A stretch of 64,000 nucleotides of DNA from Phreatobacter oligotrophus (GTDB lineage Bacteria; Pseudomonadota; Alphaproteobacteria; Rhizobiales; Phreatobacteraceae): positions 124,001 through 188,000 of the forward strand of contig NZ_PZZL01000005.1 in the NCBI RefSeq assembly GCF_003046185.1, written 5' to 3'. Position numbers and translations under genes: made by a program. Below, one piece after another: positions 32,539 to 41,095 of this stretch; the stretch's first letter is position 1; each line of letters begins with the position of its first letter. The notes under the pieces are model-generated. The model saw nothing but the letters and a program-made list of their open reading frames with translations. It did not search any database and was not told the DNA's origin.

Positions 32539-33239
32539 TGCCCACCGTCACCTATCGCGACCGCCGCCACGAGCTTGAGACCTACTTCGACCGCACCGCG
32601 GTCGAGGCCTGGAAGCGCCTGACCTCGGACGCGCCCGTCGGGCGCATCCGGGCGACCGTCCGCGCCGGCCGCGACACGATGCGGTCGACCCTGCTCTCCT
32701 GGCTGCCGGATGACCTGCGCGGCGCCCGCATCCTCGATGCGGGCTGCGGCACCGGGGCCCTCGCGGTCGAGGCGGCCCGCCGCGGCGCCGAGGTGGTGGC
32801 GATCGACCTCTCGGCGACCCTGGTGGGCCTTGCCCGCGAGCGCACCGCCAACACCGCCATGCCCGGCCGCATCGACTTCCGCGTCGGCGACTTCCTCGAC
32901 CCGCTGCTCGGCCGGTTCGACCATGTGGTGGCGATGGACTCGCTCATCCACTACCGCGCCGACGACATGGTGCGGGTCCTCGCCCAGCTGTCGCGCCAGA
33001 CCGGCTCCTCCATCCTCTTCACCTTCGCCCCGCGCACGGCTCTTCTCGGCGCCATGCACGCCGTCGGCCGGCTCTTCCCCCGCGGCGACCGGGCCCCGGC
33101 CATCGAGCCGGTGAGCGAGGGCGGGCTTGCCCGCCGCATCGCCGCCGACGCGACGATCGGCTCGTGGGGCCAGGCCCGCACGATCAAGGTCGCCCGCGGC
33201 TTCTACATCAGCCAGGCCCTGGAGCTCGTGCGGCCATGA
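32538..33239 (+). CDS. bchM: Magnesium protoporphyrin IX methyltransferase
   Basis: BchM methylates the C13 propionate of Mg-protoporphyrin IX using SAM, directly after BchHID. The 233-residue Rossmann methyltransferase has motif I, ILDAGCGTGALAVEAARRG (about residue 65), and a C-terminal RGFYISQALELV typical of the family. The start ATG shares one base with the bchL stop (TGATG). Its stop overlaps lhaA by 4 bp. AcsF (36918-37979) uses its product. Confidence 0.95.
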
Positions 33240-34678
33240 TCCGGGCAAGCGGCAGCATCCTCTCCCTCTGGCGCCGGATCGGCCCGCGCTTCCTGCCGTT
33301 CGCCGATGCGGCGAGTGCGGAGGTGCCGCTGTCGCGCCTGGTGAGGCTGTCGCTCTTCCAGGTCTCCGTCGGCATGGCGACCGTCCTGCTGGTCGGCACG
33401 CTGAACCGTGTCATGATCGTCGAGCTGAAGGTGCCGGCCTCGCTGGTCGCCATCATGGTGGCCCTGCCGCTGCTCGTCGCCCCCTTCCGCGCCTTCATCG
33501 GCTTCCGCTCCGACACCCATGTCTCGGCGCTGGGCTGGCGGCGCGTGCCCTATATCTGGATGGGTTCGCTGCTGCAGTTCGGCGGCCTCGCCATCATGCC
33601 TTTCGCGCTGCTGGTGCTCTCCGGCGACGGCGAGGGCTCTGTCCTCGCCGGCCAGATCGGCGCCGCCCTCGCCTTCCTGCTCGTCGGCGCAGGGCTCCAG
33701 ACGACCCAGACCGCGGGCCTTGCGCTCGCCACCGACATCACCCGGCCCGAGGCGCGGCCGCGTGTCGTCGCCCTCATGTATGTGATGCTGCTGGTCGGCA
33801 TGCTGGCCGCTGGCGCCGTCTTCGGCGTGCTGCTCACCGATTTCAGCGCCATGCGGCTGATCCAGGTGATCCAGGGCGCGGCGCTGGCCACCATGGTCCT
33901 CAACGTCATCGCCCTGTGGAAGCAGGAGGCGCGCGACCCCTCCCGCAACCGCAACCGGACCGAGGAACCCTCGTTCCGCGAGGCCTGGGGCCGGCTGATG
34001 GCCGAGCCCAAGGCGCGCCGCTTCCTCGTCGCCGTCGGTCTCGGCACCGCCGCCTTCAACATGCAGGACATCATCCTCGAGCCCTATGGCGGCGAGGTGA
34101 TCGGCCTCAGCGTGTCGGCCACCACGGGCCTCACCGTCCTGTTGGCGCTCGGCGCCCTGCTCGCCTTCGCCCTCGCCGGGCGGCTGCTCGCCCGCGGCTT
34201 CGATCCGGCGCGCCTCTCCGGCCTCGGCGGCGTGGTCGGCATCGCCGCCTTCACCGCGGTGATCCTCGCCGCTCCCCTCGCCGCTCCCACGCTCTTCCGC
34301 GCCGGCGCCTTCCTCATCGGCTTCGGCGGCGGGCTCTTCGCGGTCGGCACGCTCACCTACGCGATGGGCCTCGACGGGCGCGGCTATAACGGCCTCGCGC
34401 TCGGCGCCTGGGGCGCGGTGCAGGCCACCGCCGCCGGCCTTGCCGTCGGCTGCGGCGGCATCCTGCGCGACCTGACCGGTGCGCTCGCGACCCGCGGCGC
34501 CCTCGGCCCCGCCCTCACCGATCCGTCTGCCGCCTACGCGGCCGTCTATCACCTCGAGCTGTTCCTGCTCTTCGCCATGCTCATCGCGCTCGGTCCGCTG
34601 GTCGGCCGGGCCTCAACCACCGTGCACGCCGAGACACCCGTCCTGGCGCCCTTCGGCCTGTCGCAGTTTCCCCGATAG
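33236..34678 (+). CDS. lhaA: Light-harvesting 1 assembly protein LhaA (PucC family)
   Basis: LhaA is a 12-helix MFS-type protein needed for LH1 assembly, probably by handing bacteriochlorophyll to PufA and PufB. The 480-residue product has the family N-terminal RLSLFQVSVGMATVLLVGT and NRVMIVELKVP, the GFRSDTHVSALGWRRVPYI loop, and the FNMQDIILEPYGGEVIGLS segment. The start ATG at 33236 overlaps bchM. It lies just upstream of puhA, the standard bchM-lhaA-puhA order. Confidence 0.94.
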   Translation: MIRASGSILSLWRRIGPRFLPFADAASAEVPLSRLVRLSLFQVSVGMATVLLVGTLNRVMIVELKVPASLVAIMVALPLLVAPFRAFIGFRSDTHVSALGWRRVPYIWMGSLLQFGGLAIMPFALLVLSGDGEGSVLAGQIGAALAFLLVGAGLQTTQTAGLALATDITRPEARPRVVALMYVMLLVGMLAAGAVFGVLLTDFSAMRLIQVIQGAALATMVLNVIALWKQEARDPSRNRNRTEEPSFREAWGRLMAEPKARRFLVAVGLGTAAFNMQDIILEPYGGEVIGLSVSATTGLTVLLALGALLAFALAGRLLARGFDPARLSGLGGVVGIAAFTAVILAAPLAAPTLFRAGAFLIGFGGGLFAVGTLTYAMGLDGRGYNGLALGAWGAVQATAAGLAVGCGGILRDLTGALATRGALGPALTDPSAAYAAVYHLELFLLFAMLIALGPLVGRASTTVHAETPVLAPFGLSQFPR

Positions 34679-34714
34679 GCCGAAGGGCGTCCCACACAGC
34701 CCCTGGAGGCGACC

Positions 34715-35503
34715 ATGATCACCGGATTTGACGACCGCGGCATCGACCTGGCGCTGTTGACCTTCTGGGCCTTCCTCATCTTCTTCGCCGGCCTGATCTT
34801 CTATCTGCACCGGGAGAACAAGCGCGAGGGCTACCCGCTCATCGAGAGCTCGGGCGACCGCAGGCGCGGCCGCGTCAGCATCATCGGCTGGCCTGCCCCG
34901 CCGCCCTCCAAGACCTACCACCTCGCCAGCGGCGAGAGCGTCCTGGTCGCCGGCGGGCGCCCCGACACCCGCGCCATCGCCGCCACCCCCATGGCGAAGT
35001 TCCCCGGCGCCCCGCTCATCCCGACCGGCAATCCCCTCATCGACGGTGTGGGCCCTGCCGCCTATGCCGAGCGCGCCGATGTTCCGGACCGCCTCTTCTC
35101 CGGCGAGCCGCGCATCCTGCCGCTGCGCATCCTCACCGACTTCCACGTCGCCGAGCAGGATCCCGATCCGCGCGGCATGACGCTGGTCGCCGGTGACCGC
35201 GAAGTGGTCGGCACCATCGCCGATGTCTGGGTCGACCGCGCCGAATACGTGATCCGCTACCTCGAGGCGGAGATCCCCGGTGCCGGTTCGCCCCGCCGGG
35301 TCATGATCCCCATGGGCTTCTGCAGCTTCCAGCCCTCGCGCCGCCGCGTGGTGGTCGATGCCCTCTACGGCAAGCACTTCGCGGACGTGCCGGCCCTCGC
35401 CAATCCCGACCGGATCACCCTCCTCGAGGAGGACAAGGTCATGGGCTACTTCGGCGGTGGTCTGCTCTACGCCGCCCCCGGCCGCCAGGAGCCGATCATA
35501 TGA
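34715..35503 (+). CDS. puhA: Photosynthetic reaction centre H subunit
   Basis: PuhA is the H subunit that caps the L-M reaction-centre core on the cytoplasmic side and helps proton delivery to QB. The 262-residue product has one N-terminal membrane helix (LALLTFWAFLIFFAGLIFYL) followed by YLHRENKREGYPLI, the family signature. The PRC-barrel cytoplasmic domain follows, with DPDPRGM. The ATG at 34715 is preceded by CTGGAGGCGACC, a good RBS. It overlaps puhB by 4 bp. The L and M genes lie outside the window next to pufA. Confidence 0.97.
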   Translation: MITGFDDRGIDLALLTFWAFLIFFAGLIFYLHRENKREGYPLIESSGDRRRGRVSIIGWPAPPPSKTYHLASGESVLVAGGRPDTRAIAATPMAKFPGAPLIPTGNPLIDGVGPAAYAERADVPDRLFSGEPRILPLRILTDFHVAEQDPDPRGMTLVAGDREVVGTIADVWVDRAEYVIRYLEAEIPGAGSPRRVMIPMGFCSFQPSRRRVVVDALYGKHFADVPALANPDRITLLEEDKVMGYFGGGLLYAAPGRQEPII

Positions 35504-36150
35504 GCGACGATTTCGACTTCGAGCCGATCCCGGGCCTGCCGGCTGTCCCGCCCCAGGGCGAGCGCATCCTCTGGCAGGGCAAGCCGGAATGGCGGGGCCT
35601 CGCGGTCCGCGCCTTCCACATCCGCAAGGTCGCGATCTACTTCGCCCTGCTGGTGGCCTGGCGCGGCATCGCCGCCCATGCCGATGGCATGGCGGTGGCG
35701 GCGGCCTCGCGGCAGATGGCCTGGATCGCCCTGCTCGGTCTGGCCTGCATGGCGGTCCTCGCCCTGCTCGCCTGGGCCTATTCCCGCAGCACGATCTACA
35801 CGGTGACGACCAAGCGCATCGTCATCCGCTCCGGCGTCGCCCTGCCGCTGACGGTCAACGTGCCCTTCAGCCAGATCGAATCCGCGGCGCTCAAGGTCCG
35901 CGGCGACGGCACTGGCGACCTGCCGGTCCGCCTGGTCGCCGGCCAGCGCATCGCCGCCCTCGCCCTCTGGCCCAACTGGCGCCCGTGGCGGGTCACGCGG
36001 CCGGAGCCGATGCTCCGCGCCATCGCCCGGCCCGAAGCCGTCGCGGCGGTGCTCGCAGGTGCCCTGCGCGGCGAGGCCGTGCAGCCCCTCCCGACGGCTG
36101 CCCCCGAGATGCCGGCGCCCGCCGCGCTCGGCCAGCCGGCCACGAGCTGA
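35500..36150 (+). CDS. puhB: Photosynthetic complex assembly protein PuhB
   Basis: PuhB is a membrane protein that promotes reaction-centre assembly in Rhodobacter. The 216-residue product has the characteristic start (IPGLPAVPPQGERILWQGKP), two or three hydrophobic segments, and a PH-like domain with TIYTVTTKRIVIRSGVALP (about residue 98). The C-terminus is Ala/Pro-rich. It overlaps puhA by 4 bp and is followed after 10 bp by puhC with its own GAGGAGA RBS. Confidence 0.92.
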   Translation: MSDDFDFEPIPGLPAVPPQGERILWQGKPEWRGLAVRAFHIRKVAIYFALLVAWRGIAAHADGMAVAAASRQMAWIALLGLACMAVLALLAWAYSRSTIYTVTTKRIVIRSGVALPLTVNVPFSQIESAALKVRGDGTGDLPVRLVAGQRIAALALWPNWRPWRVTRPEPMLRAIARPEAVAAVLAGALRGEAVQPLPTAAPEMPAPAALGQPATS

Positions 36151-36160
36151 GGAGACAATC

Positions 36161-36619
36161 ATGACCACGGCGACCGTCCCCAACACCCGGTTCGGCATCT
36201 GGCCCGTCGCCACCGCCGGCGTGGTGCTGGCGCTCGCCATCCTCTTCGCGGCGCTCGGCCGCCATGCCGGAATCGGCACGGTCCAGCTGCCCGCCGCCGA
36301 AGCCGCAACGTTCATCGACCTGCGGTTTGAAGACCGGGAGGGTTCCATCCGCGTGCTCAGCGCCTCGGATGGCCATCTCCTGCTGGCAGTCCCGCCCGGG
36401 GAGGGCGGTTTCATGCGTGGCGTCATGCGCGGGCTCGCCCGTGACAGGAAGATGCGCGGCATTGGCCCGGAACAACCCTTCCGCCTCGAGCGGCGGGTGA
36501 ACGGGATGCTCATCCTCCACGACACCGCGACCGGTCGCGACATCGCGCTCGGATCCTTCGGCCCAACGAACCTGGAGGCGTTTTCCCAGCTCCTCCAAAA
36601 CAAGGAAGGTTCACGATGA
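36161..36619 (+). CDS. puhC: Photosynthetic complex assembly protein PuhC
   Basis: PuhC is needed for normal reaction-centre/LH1 organisation. The 152-residue product has one N-terminal membrane anchor (FGIWPVATAGVVLALAILFAAL) and a periplasmic domain with DLRFEDREGSIRVL and RGLARDRK, which are typical of the family. The ATG at 36161 was chosen for the strong GAGGAGA upstream and because upstream codons in frame are a puhB shadow. Its stop overlaps the next ORF by 4 bp. Confidence 0.88.
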   Translation: MTTATVPNTRFGIWPVATAGVVLALAILFAALGRHAGIGTVQLPAAEAATFIDLRFEDREGSIRVLSASDGHLLLAVPPGEGGFMRGVMRGLARDRKMRGIGPEQPFRLERRVNGMLILHDTATGRDIALGSFGPTNLEAFSQLLQNKEGSR

Positions 36620-36921
36620 CTGAGAACGGGAAAAACGGGGAAAGACAGTTCGACGTGCCCTGCACGATCGACCTGGAGAACACGCCTGAGAGCCTGCACG
36701 CCTATGTCGATATCGGGACGGTCGAAATCCGCCCCGGCGACCGCGTGCTGGTCCATAATGCGCCGTCGCACATCGAATTCGGCGAGCGCCGGGTGATCGA
36801 GAGCACCGCGACCATCATCCGCGCCGGCGGCCTCGCCCGCCTCGCGACGCGCATTGCCGCCTATCTCGAGCTCACCGAGCTCTACGAGGTGGGCTTCCAG
36901 CCGGCGGGAGGTGAGTCATGA
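36616..36921 (+). CDS. Conserved 101-residue soluble protein between puhC and acsF
   Basis: This is a short gene, coupled by 4-bp ATGA overlaps to both puhC and acsF. The product is soluble, mostly beta/loop, with segments [20 protein letters not shown] and a C-terminal [11 protein letters not shown]. It has no signal peptide or membrane span. Small proteins of this kind occur at the same place in other alphaproteobacterial PGCs, but their role is not known to me. The tight coupling suggests a partner of AcsF or of PuhC; neither is shown by the sequence. Confidence 0.8.
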   Translation: MTENGKNGERQFDVPCTIDLENTPESLHAYVDIGTVEIRPGDRVLVHNAPSHIEFGERRVIESTATIIRAGGLARLATRIAAYLELTELYEVGFQPAGGES

Positions 36922-37979
36922 CCCCCGAAGGCGGCACACGCGCAACCTTTTCTGCCGACATCGCCAAGGACGAGGCCCTGCTCTCGCCCCGCTTCTACAC
37001 CACCGATCACGCGGCCATGGACCGGCTCGACATCTCCTCGGTTCGCGCCGAGTGGGACGAGCTCATGGCCGAGATGCGCCGCGACCCCAATCGCGGCCAC
37101 TTCAAGCGTGACGGCGCCTTCGATGTCGACCTGGAGAAGCTCCCGCCCGAACTGAGGGCCGAGTTCCTCGACTTCATGGTCTCCTCGCTCACCGCCGAAT
37201 TCTCCGGCTGCGTGCTCTATTCGGAGATCAAGAAGCGGATCCAGAACAAGGAGATCCGCGATCTCTTCACCTTCATGGCGCGGGATGAATCGCGCCATGC
37301 CGGCTTCATCAACGAGTCGCTCAAGGATTTCGGCGTCGGCGTCGACCTCGGCTTCCTGACGCGGGAGAAGAAGTACACCTACTTCAAGCCGAAGTTCATC
37401 TTCTACGCGACCTACCTGTCGGAGAAGATCGGCTACGCCCGCTACATCACCATCCACCGCCTGTTCGAACGGGACCCGGAGCGCCGCTTCCACCCGATCT
37501 TCAAGTGGTTCGAGAACTGGTGCAACGACGAGTTCCGCCATGGCGAGGCCTTTGCCCTCATCATGCGCGCGAACCCCGAGCTGCTCCGGGGCCGCAACCG
37601 CCTGTGGATCCGCTTCTTCCTGCTCGCCGTCTACGCCACGATGTATGTCCGCGACCACATGCGGCCGGCCTTCCACGCCCAGCTCGGCATCGATCCGGCG
37701 GACTACGACTTCAAGGTCTTCCGCATCACCTCGGAGATCTCCAAGCAGGTCTTCCCCTTCACGCTGGACATCGACCATCCCGCCTTCAAGCCCGGTCTCG
37801 ACCGCCTGCTCGCCCTGGTGCGCGCCGGCGAGGAGGCGAAGGCCCAGGGCGGCATCATGGGCCGCGTCAAGCGGGCCTGGCTCAGCGTCAAAGGGGCGGC
37901 CATTTTCGCCCGCCTCTACATGATCCCCGTCGTCCGGAACGAGCTGCCCACGCAGGTGCGGCTCGCTCCGGCCTGGTAG
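36918..37979 (+). CDS. acsF: Aerobic Mg-protoporphyrin IX monomethyl ester oxidative cyclase
   Basis: AcsF forms the isocyclic ring E using molecular oxygen. The 353-residue di-iron protein has the ferritin-like ligand motifs [13 protein letters not shown] (about residue 120) and [13 protein letters not shown] (about residue 200), with Glu-x-x-His in each. Its presence means bacteriochlorophyll can be made in the presence of oxygen; the anaerobic radical-SAM cyclase BchE is not seen in this window. It overlaps the preceding 101-residue gene by 4 bp and precedes puhE by 10 bp. Confidence 0.96.
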   Translation: MTPEGGTRATFSADIAKDEALLSPRFYTTDHAAMDRLDISSVRAEWDELMAEMRRDPNRGHFKRDGAFDVDLEKLPPELRAEFLDFMVSSLTAEFSGCVLYSEIKKRIQNKEIRDLFTFMARDESRHAGFINESLKDFGVGVDLGFLTREKKYTYFKPKFIFYATYLSEKIGYARYITIHRLFERDPERRFHPIFKWFENWCNDEFRHGEAFALIMRANPELLRGRNRLWIRFFLLAVYATMYVRDHMRPAFHAQLGIDPADYDFKVFRITSEISKQVFPFTLDIDHPAFKPGLDRLLALVRAGEEAKAQGGIMGRVKRAWLSVKGAAIFARLYMIPVVRNELPTQVRLAPAW

Positions 37980-37989
37980 GACGGACGCC

Positions 37990-39054
37990 ATGGGCGAGAT
38001 CGCTCTCCCGGTCATCGTGACCATCGTGCTGTGGTGGGCCAGCACGGGAGCGATCCTCTATGTCGACGGGCTGCCGCGCCCGACGCATCGCTGGAGTCTC
38101 GCGGTTGCGAGCCTCCTCGCCCTTCTCGCCCTTGCCGCGATTGGGTGGACGGCGGCCGACACGTCGGTCGCCGCCGCCTACACCGCCTTCGTCGCAGCCC
38201 TGGTTCTGTGGGGCTGGACGGAGCTGACCTTCCTGACCGGCACCATCGCCGGCCCCCGGCGGGCCCCCTGCCCGCCCGGCGCGACGGGTTTCCGTCGCTT
38301 CCGCCTCGCGGCCTCCGCGATCATCGACCACGAACTCGCCATCGCGGCCGCCGGCATCACCGTCCTCGTCCTCACCTGGGACGCGGCCAATCCCGTCGCC
38401 TTCTGGACCTATGGGGTGCTGTGGCTCATGCGGCTCAGCGCCAAGATCAACCTGTTCCTCGGCGTGCCGAACCCGCCGGACGCCTTCCTGCCGGCGCATC
38501 TCGCCTATCTCGGCAGCTATTTTCGCCGCCGCGCCATGAACCCCTTCATGCCCGTGGCGATGACCGCCGCGACCGTGGCGCTCGTCCTCTTCGCCCTGCC
38601 CGGTTTCGACGCGGCGACCGATCCCTTCCGGCGCATCGCCCATCTCCTGCCCGGCACGCTGCTCGCGCTCGGCATCCTCGAGCACTGGCTGATGGTGCTG
38701 CCCATCGCCTCGACCAAGCTGTGGGAATGGGGCTTCGCCTCCCATCGCCGCAGCGCCCCCCAGGCGGCGCCCGACGCGCTGGTCTCGTGGGAGACCTCGA
38801 TGACCGGCGATGTCGATGCCGGCGCGCTGCGCGGCGTCCTGGAACAGGTCGCCATCGGCCAGTTCGGCCAGGTCATCAGCCTGACCGGCACCAGCCGCGC
38901 CGGCACAGGCTGGATCCGTTTCGCGGTGGCCCACGGGCGCGCCGAACTTCATCCGGCGGCCCCGCGCCGCTTCAGCCCACCCGTTGTCACGGCCATCGGC
39001 CGGGACTTCGACGCCGCCCGGCTCGAACGGGCCTTCGCCGCCTGTGCGGCATGA
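37990..39054 (+). CDS. puhE: Putative photosynthetic complex assembly protein PuhE (DUF3623)
   Basis: This is a multi-span membrane protein of the PuhE family. In Rhodobacter, PuhE is linked to bacteriochlorophyll production and reaction-centre assembly. The 354-residue product has about seven hydrophobic segments and the family segments WGWTELTFLTGTIAGPRR, MRLSAKINLFLGVPNP and HRWSLAVASLL. The soluble C-terminal part (after about residue 265) is less conserved. The position between acsF and hemA matches many alphaproteobacterial PGCs. Confidence 0.92.
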   Translation: MGEIALPVIVTIVLWWASTGAILYVDGLPRPTHRWSLAVASLLALLALAAIGWTAADTSVAAAYTAFVAALVLWGWTELTFLTGTIAGPRRAPCPPGATGFRRFRLAASAIIDHELAIAAAGITVLVLTWDAANPVAFWTYGVLWLMRLSAKINLFLGVPNPPDAFLPAHLAYLGSYFRRRAMNPFMPVAMTAATVALVLFALPGFDAATDPFRRIAHLLPGTLLALGILEHWLMVLPIASTKLWEWGFASHRRSAPQAAPDALVSWETSMTGDVDAGALRGVLEQVAIGQFGQVISLTGTSRAGTGWIRFAVAHGRAELHPAAPRRFSPPVVTAIGRDFDAARLERAFAACAA

Positions 39055-39084
39055 CCGTGAAAACCACGGAGAGGGAGGACTAGC

Positions 39085-40410
39085 ATGACACAAGAACTCG
39101 GCCTCGAAAGCCGCACCGGTTCCCTCCCCCCCGAGGCGCCGCATCCCGTCACCGATGACCGGCCGGTCTCGGCCTGTCCCTATGCGGGCGCCTTCGCGCG
39201 GCGGCCAACCAAGCCCATCGACCACGAGGCGTTCTTCGTCGGAGAGCTTGACCGGCTCCGCCTCGAGGGCCGCTACCGCGTCTTCGCCAATCTGGAGCGC
39301 CATATGGGCGCCTTCCCGAAGGCGACGCACCGGGCCGGCCGCCGCCAGCGCGAGGTCACCGTCTGGTGCTCCAACGACTATCTCGGCATGGGCCAGAACC
39401 CGGCCGTGCTCCAGGCCATGCACGAGGCGCTCGACCGCTGCGGCGCCGGCGCCGGCGGCACGCGCAACATCTCCGGCACGAACCACTACCACGTGCTGCT
39501 GGAGCGCGAGCTCGCCGACCTCCACGGCAAGGAAGCCGCCCTGCTCTTCACCTCCGGCTATGTGTCGAACTGGGCGAGCCTCTCGACGCTGGCCTCGAAC
39601 ATCCCGGACTGCGTCGTCATCTCGGATGCCGGCAACCACGCCTCGATGATCGAGGGCATCCGCCATTCGCGGGCGCCGAAGAAGGTCTTCAAGCACAACG
39701 ACCCGCGCGACCTCGAGCGCAAGCTCGCCGAGCTCGATCCGTCCGTGCCGAAGCTGGTGGCCTTCGAGTCGGTCTATTCGATGGATGGCGACATCGCCCC
39801 CATCGCCGAGATCTGCGACGTGGCGGACGCCTTCGGCGCCATGACCTATCTCGACGAGGTCCATGCGGTCGGCCTCTACGGCCCCCGCGGTGGCGGCATC
39901 TCCGAGCGTGACGGCGTCAGCCATCGCCTCACCGTCATCGAGGGCACGCTCGGCAAGGCCTATGGCGTGGTCGGCGGCTATATCGCGGCCTCCGATGCGC
40001 TGTGCGACTTCGTCCGCTCCTTCGCCTCGGGCTTCATCTTCACCACCTCGCTGCCGCCCGCGGTGGCGGCTGGCGCCCAGGCCGCGATCGCCCATCTCAA
40101 GGACAGCAATGTCGAGCGGATGCAGCAGCGCGATCGCGTGGCGCTGGTCCGCCGGCGGCTGGCTGCGGCGGGCATCCCGACGCTCGACAATCCCAGCCAC
40201 ATCGTGCCGGTGATGGTCGGCGACCCAGTCCGCTGCAAGGCGATGAGCGACATGCTGCTGGAGGATTTCGGCATCTACGTGCAGCCGATCAACTATCCCA
40301 CCGTGCCGCGCGGCACGGAGCGCCTGCGGATCACCCCGCTGCCCATGCATACCGACGCCGACGTGGATCACCTCGTCGATTCACTGAAGGCGGTGTGGAC
40401 GGCGGTCTGA
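39085..40410 (+). CDS. hemA: 5-aminolevulinate synthase
   Basis: HemA condenses glycine and succinyl-CoA to 5-aminolevulinate, the first tetrapyrrole precursor. The 441-residue PLP enzyme has [43 protein letters not shown], and the PLP lysine Lys291 in GTLGKAYG. An N-terminal extension of about 40 residues precedes the usual core and contains Cys31-Pro32-Tyr, a heme-regulatory-motif-like CP pair. It has an AGGGAGGAC RBS and is the last gene of the bchF-hemA superoperon, followed by a terminator. Confidence 0.95.
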   Translation: MTQELGLESRTGSLPPEAPHPVTDDRPVSACPYAGAFARRPTKPIDHEAFFVGELDRLRLEGRYRVFANLERHMGAFPKATHRAGRRQREVTVWCSNDYLGMGQNPAVLQAMHEALDRCGAGAGGTRNISGTNHYHVLLERELADLHGKEAALLFTSGYVSNWASLSTLASNIPDCVVISDAGNHASMIEGIRHSRAPKKVFKHNDPRDLERKLAELDPSVPKLVAFESVYSMDGDIAPIAEICDVADAFGAMTYLDEVHAVGLYGPRGGGISERDGVSHRLTVIEGTLGKAYGVVGGYIAASDALCDFVRSFASGFIFTTSLPPAVAAGAQAAIAHLKDSNVERMQQRDRVALVRRRLAAAGIPTLDNPSHIVPVMVGDPVRCKAMSDMLLEDFGIYVQPINYPTVPRGTERLRITPLPMHTDADVDHLVDSLKAVWTAV

Positions 40411-40428
40411 TCCCGCCCGCCCACATAG

Positions 40429-40458
40429 AAAAAGGGGGCCGACGGGCCCCCTTTTTTT
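40429..40458 (+). terminator. Intrinsic terminator after hemA
   Basis: This is a perfect 12-bp stem (AAAAAGGGGGCC, loop GACG, GGCCCCCTTTTT) followed by further T residues, starting 18 bp after the hemA stop. With A-tract and T-tract both present it can act in both directions. It could therefore also end the convergent cytochrome c2 transcript, whose stop codon is at 40549. Confidence 0.92.
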
Positions 40459-40548
40459 GACTGCTGTCGCCTGGCGCGATGACTGAATGTCAGGACGGCT
40501 CTGCTGTGAGGCGCGTGGCGCCCGACCCCCGCGGGCGGCCCCGTGCCG

Positions 40549-40989
40549 TCACTGCGAGCGAACGCCCTCGGCGTTGTACTGCTTCAGGAACGCGATCAGG
40601 TTGGTGATCTGCCCCTCGTCGCGCAGGCCGTTGAACACCATGCGGGTGCCCGGCGTGACCTCGCGGGGATTGCGGATGTAGACGCGGAAATTGTCCTCGT
40701 CCCAGACCTTGTTGAGCGCCTGGTAGGCCGGCGAGTAGTTGAACCCGGCGACGCTGCCGGCCTTGCGGCCGAAGATCCCGTTCAGCTGCGGGCCGACGCC
40801 GTTGCGGGCGGTCGGGCCGATCTGATGGCAGGCGCGGCACTGGGCGAAGATGCGCTCGCCGGCGGCCGGATCCGCCGCACCAGCGGCGGGCGCCGCGGCA
40901 GGGGCGGGTGCAGACTGAGCGAATGCGGGGGACGCTGCGGCGGCCAAAGCGAGGCCGGCGAGAGCGATCATGCGACGTCTGAATGCCAT
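40549..40989 (-). CDS. cycA: Cytochrome c2 (class I c-type cytochrome)
   Basis: This is a periplasmic electron carrier that in purple bacteria returns electrons from the cytochrome bc1 complex to the reaction centre. The 146-residue precursor has an Arg-rich signal peptide ending in SPAFA (cleavage after about residue 24), an Ala/Pro-rich spacer, and the heme motif CRACH at residues 51-55. The distal Met is in GTRMVFNG near residue 110. The start was set at ATG 40989, preceded at 8 bp by GGAGGAG. It lies convergently to hemA. It could instead serve aerobic respiration; position favours phototrophy. Confidence 0.88.
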   Translation of the reverse strand: MAFRRRMIALAGLALAAAASPAFAQSAPAPAAAPAAGAADPAAGERIFAQCRACHQIGPTARNGVGPQLNGIFGRKAGSVAGFNYSPAYQALNKVWDEDNFRVYIRNPREVTPGTRMVFNGLRDEGQITNLIAFLKQYNAEGVRSQ

Positions 40990-41095
40990 AGGGATGCTCC
41001 TCCGTGAGGGCGATGCTTCCTGGCTTCGCCTTATTGCGAAGACCATTTACGTCTCGCTCCGGGATCGGATCGGCGAGTCCGTAGTCCTGCTGACT

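Noticed and set aside
39051-39083. Ten-codon ORF ([10 protein letters not shown]) between puhE and hemA with ATGA overlap to puhE
   Set aside because: It is too short to support as a gene, and its 3' part is the Shine-Dalgarno sequence of hemA. A chance frame is more likely.
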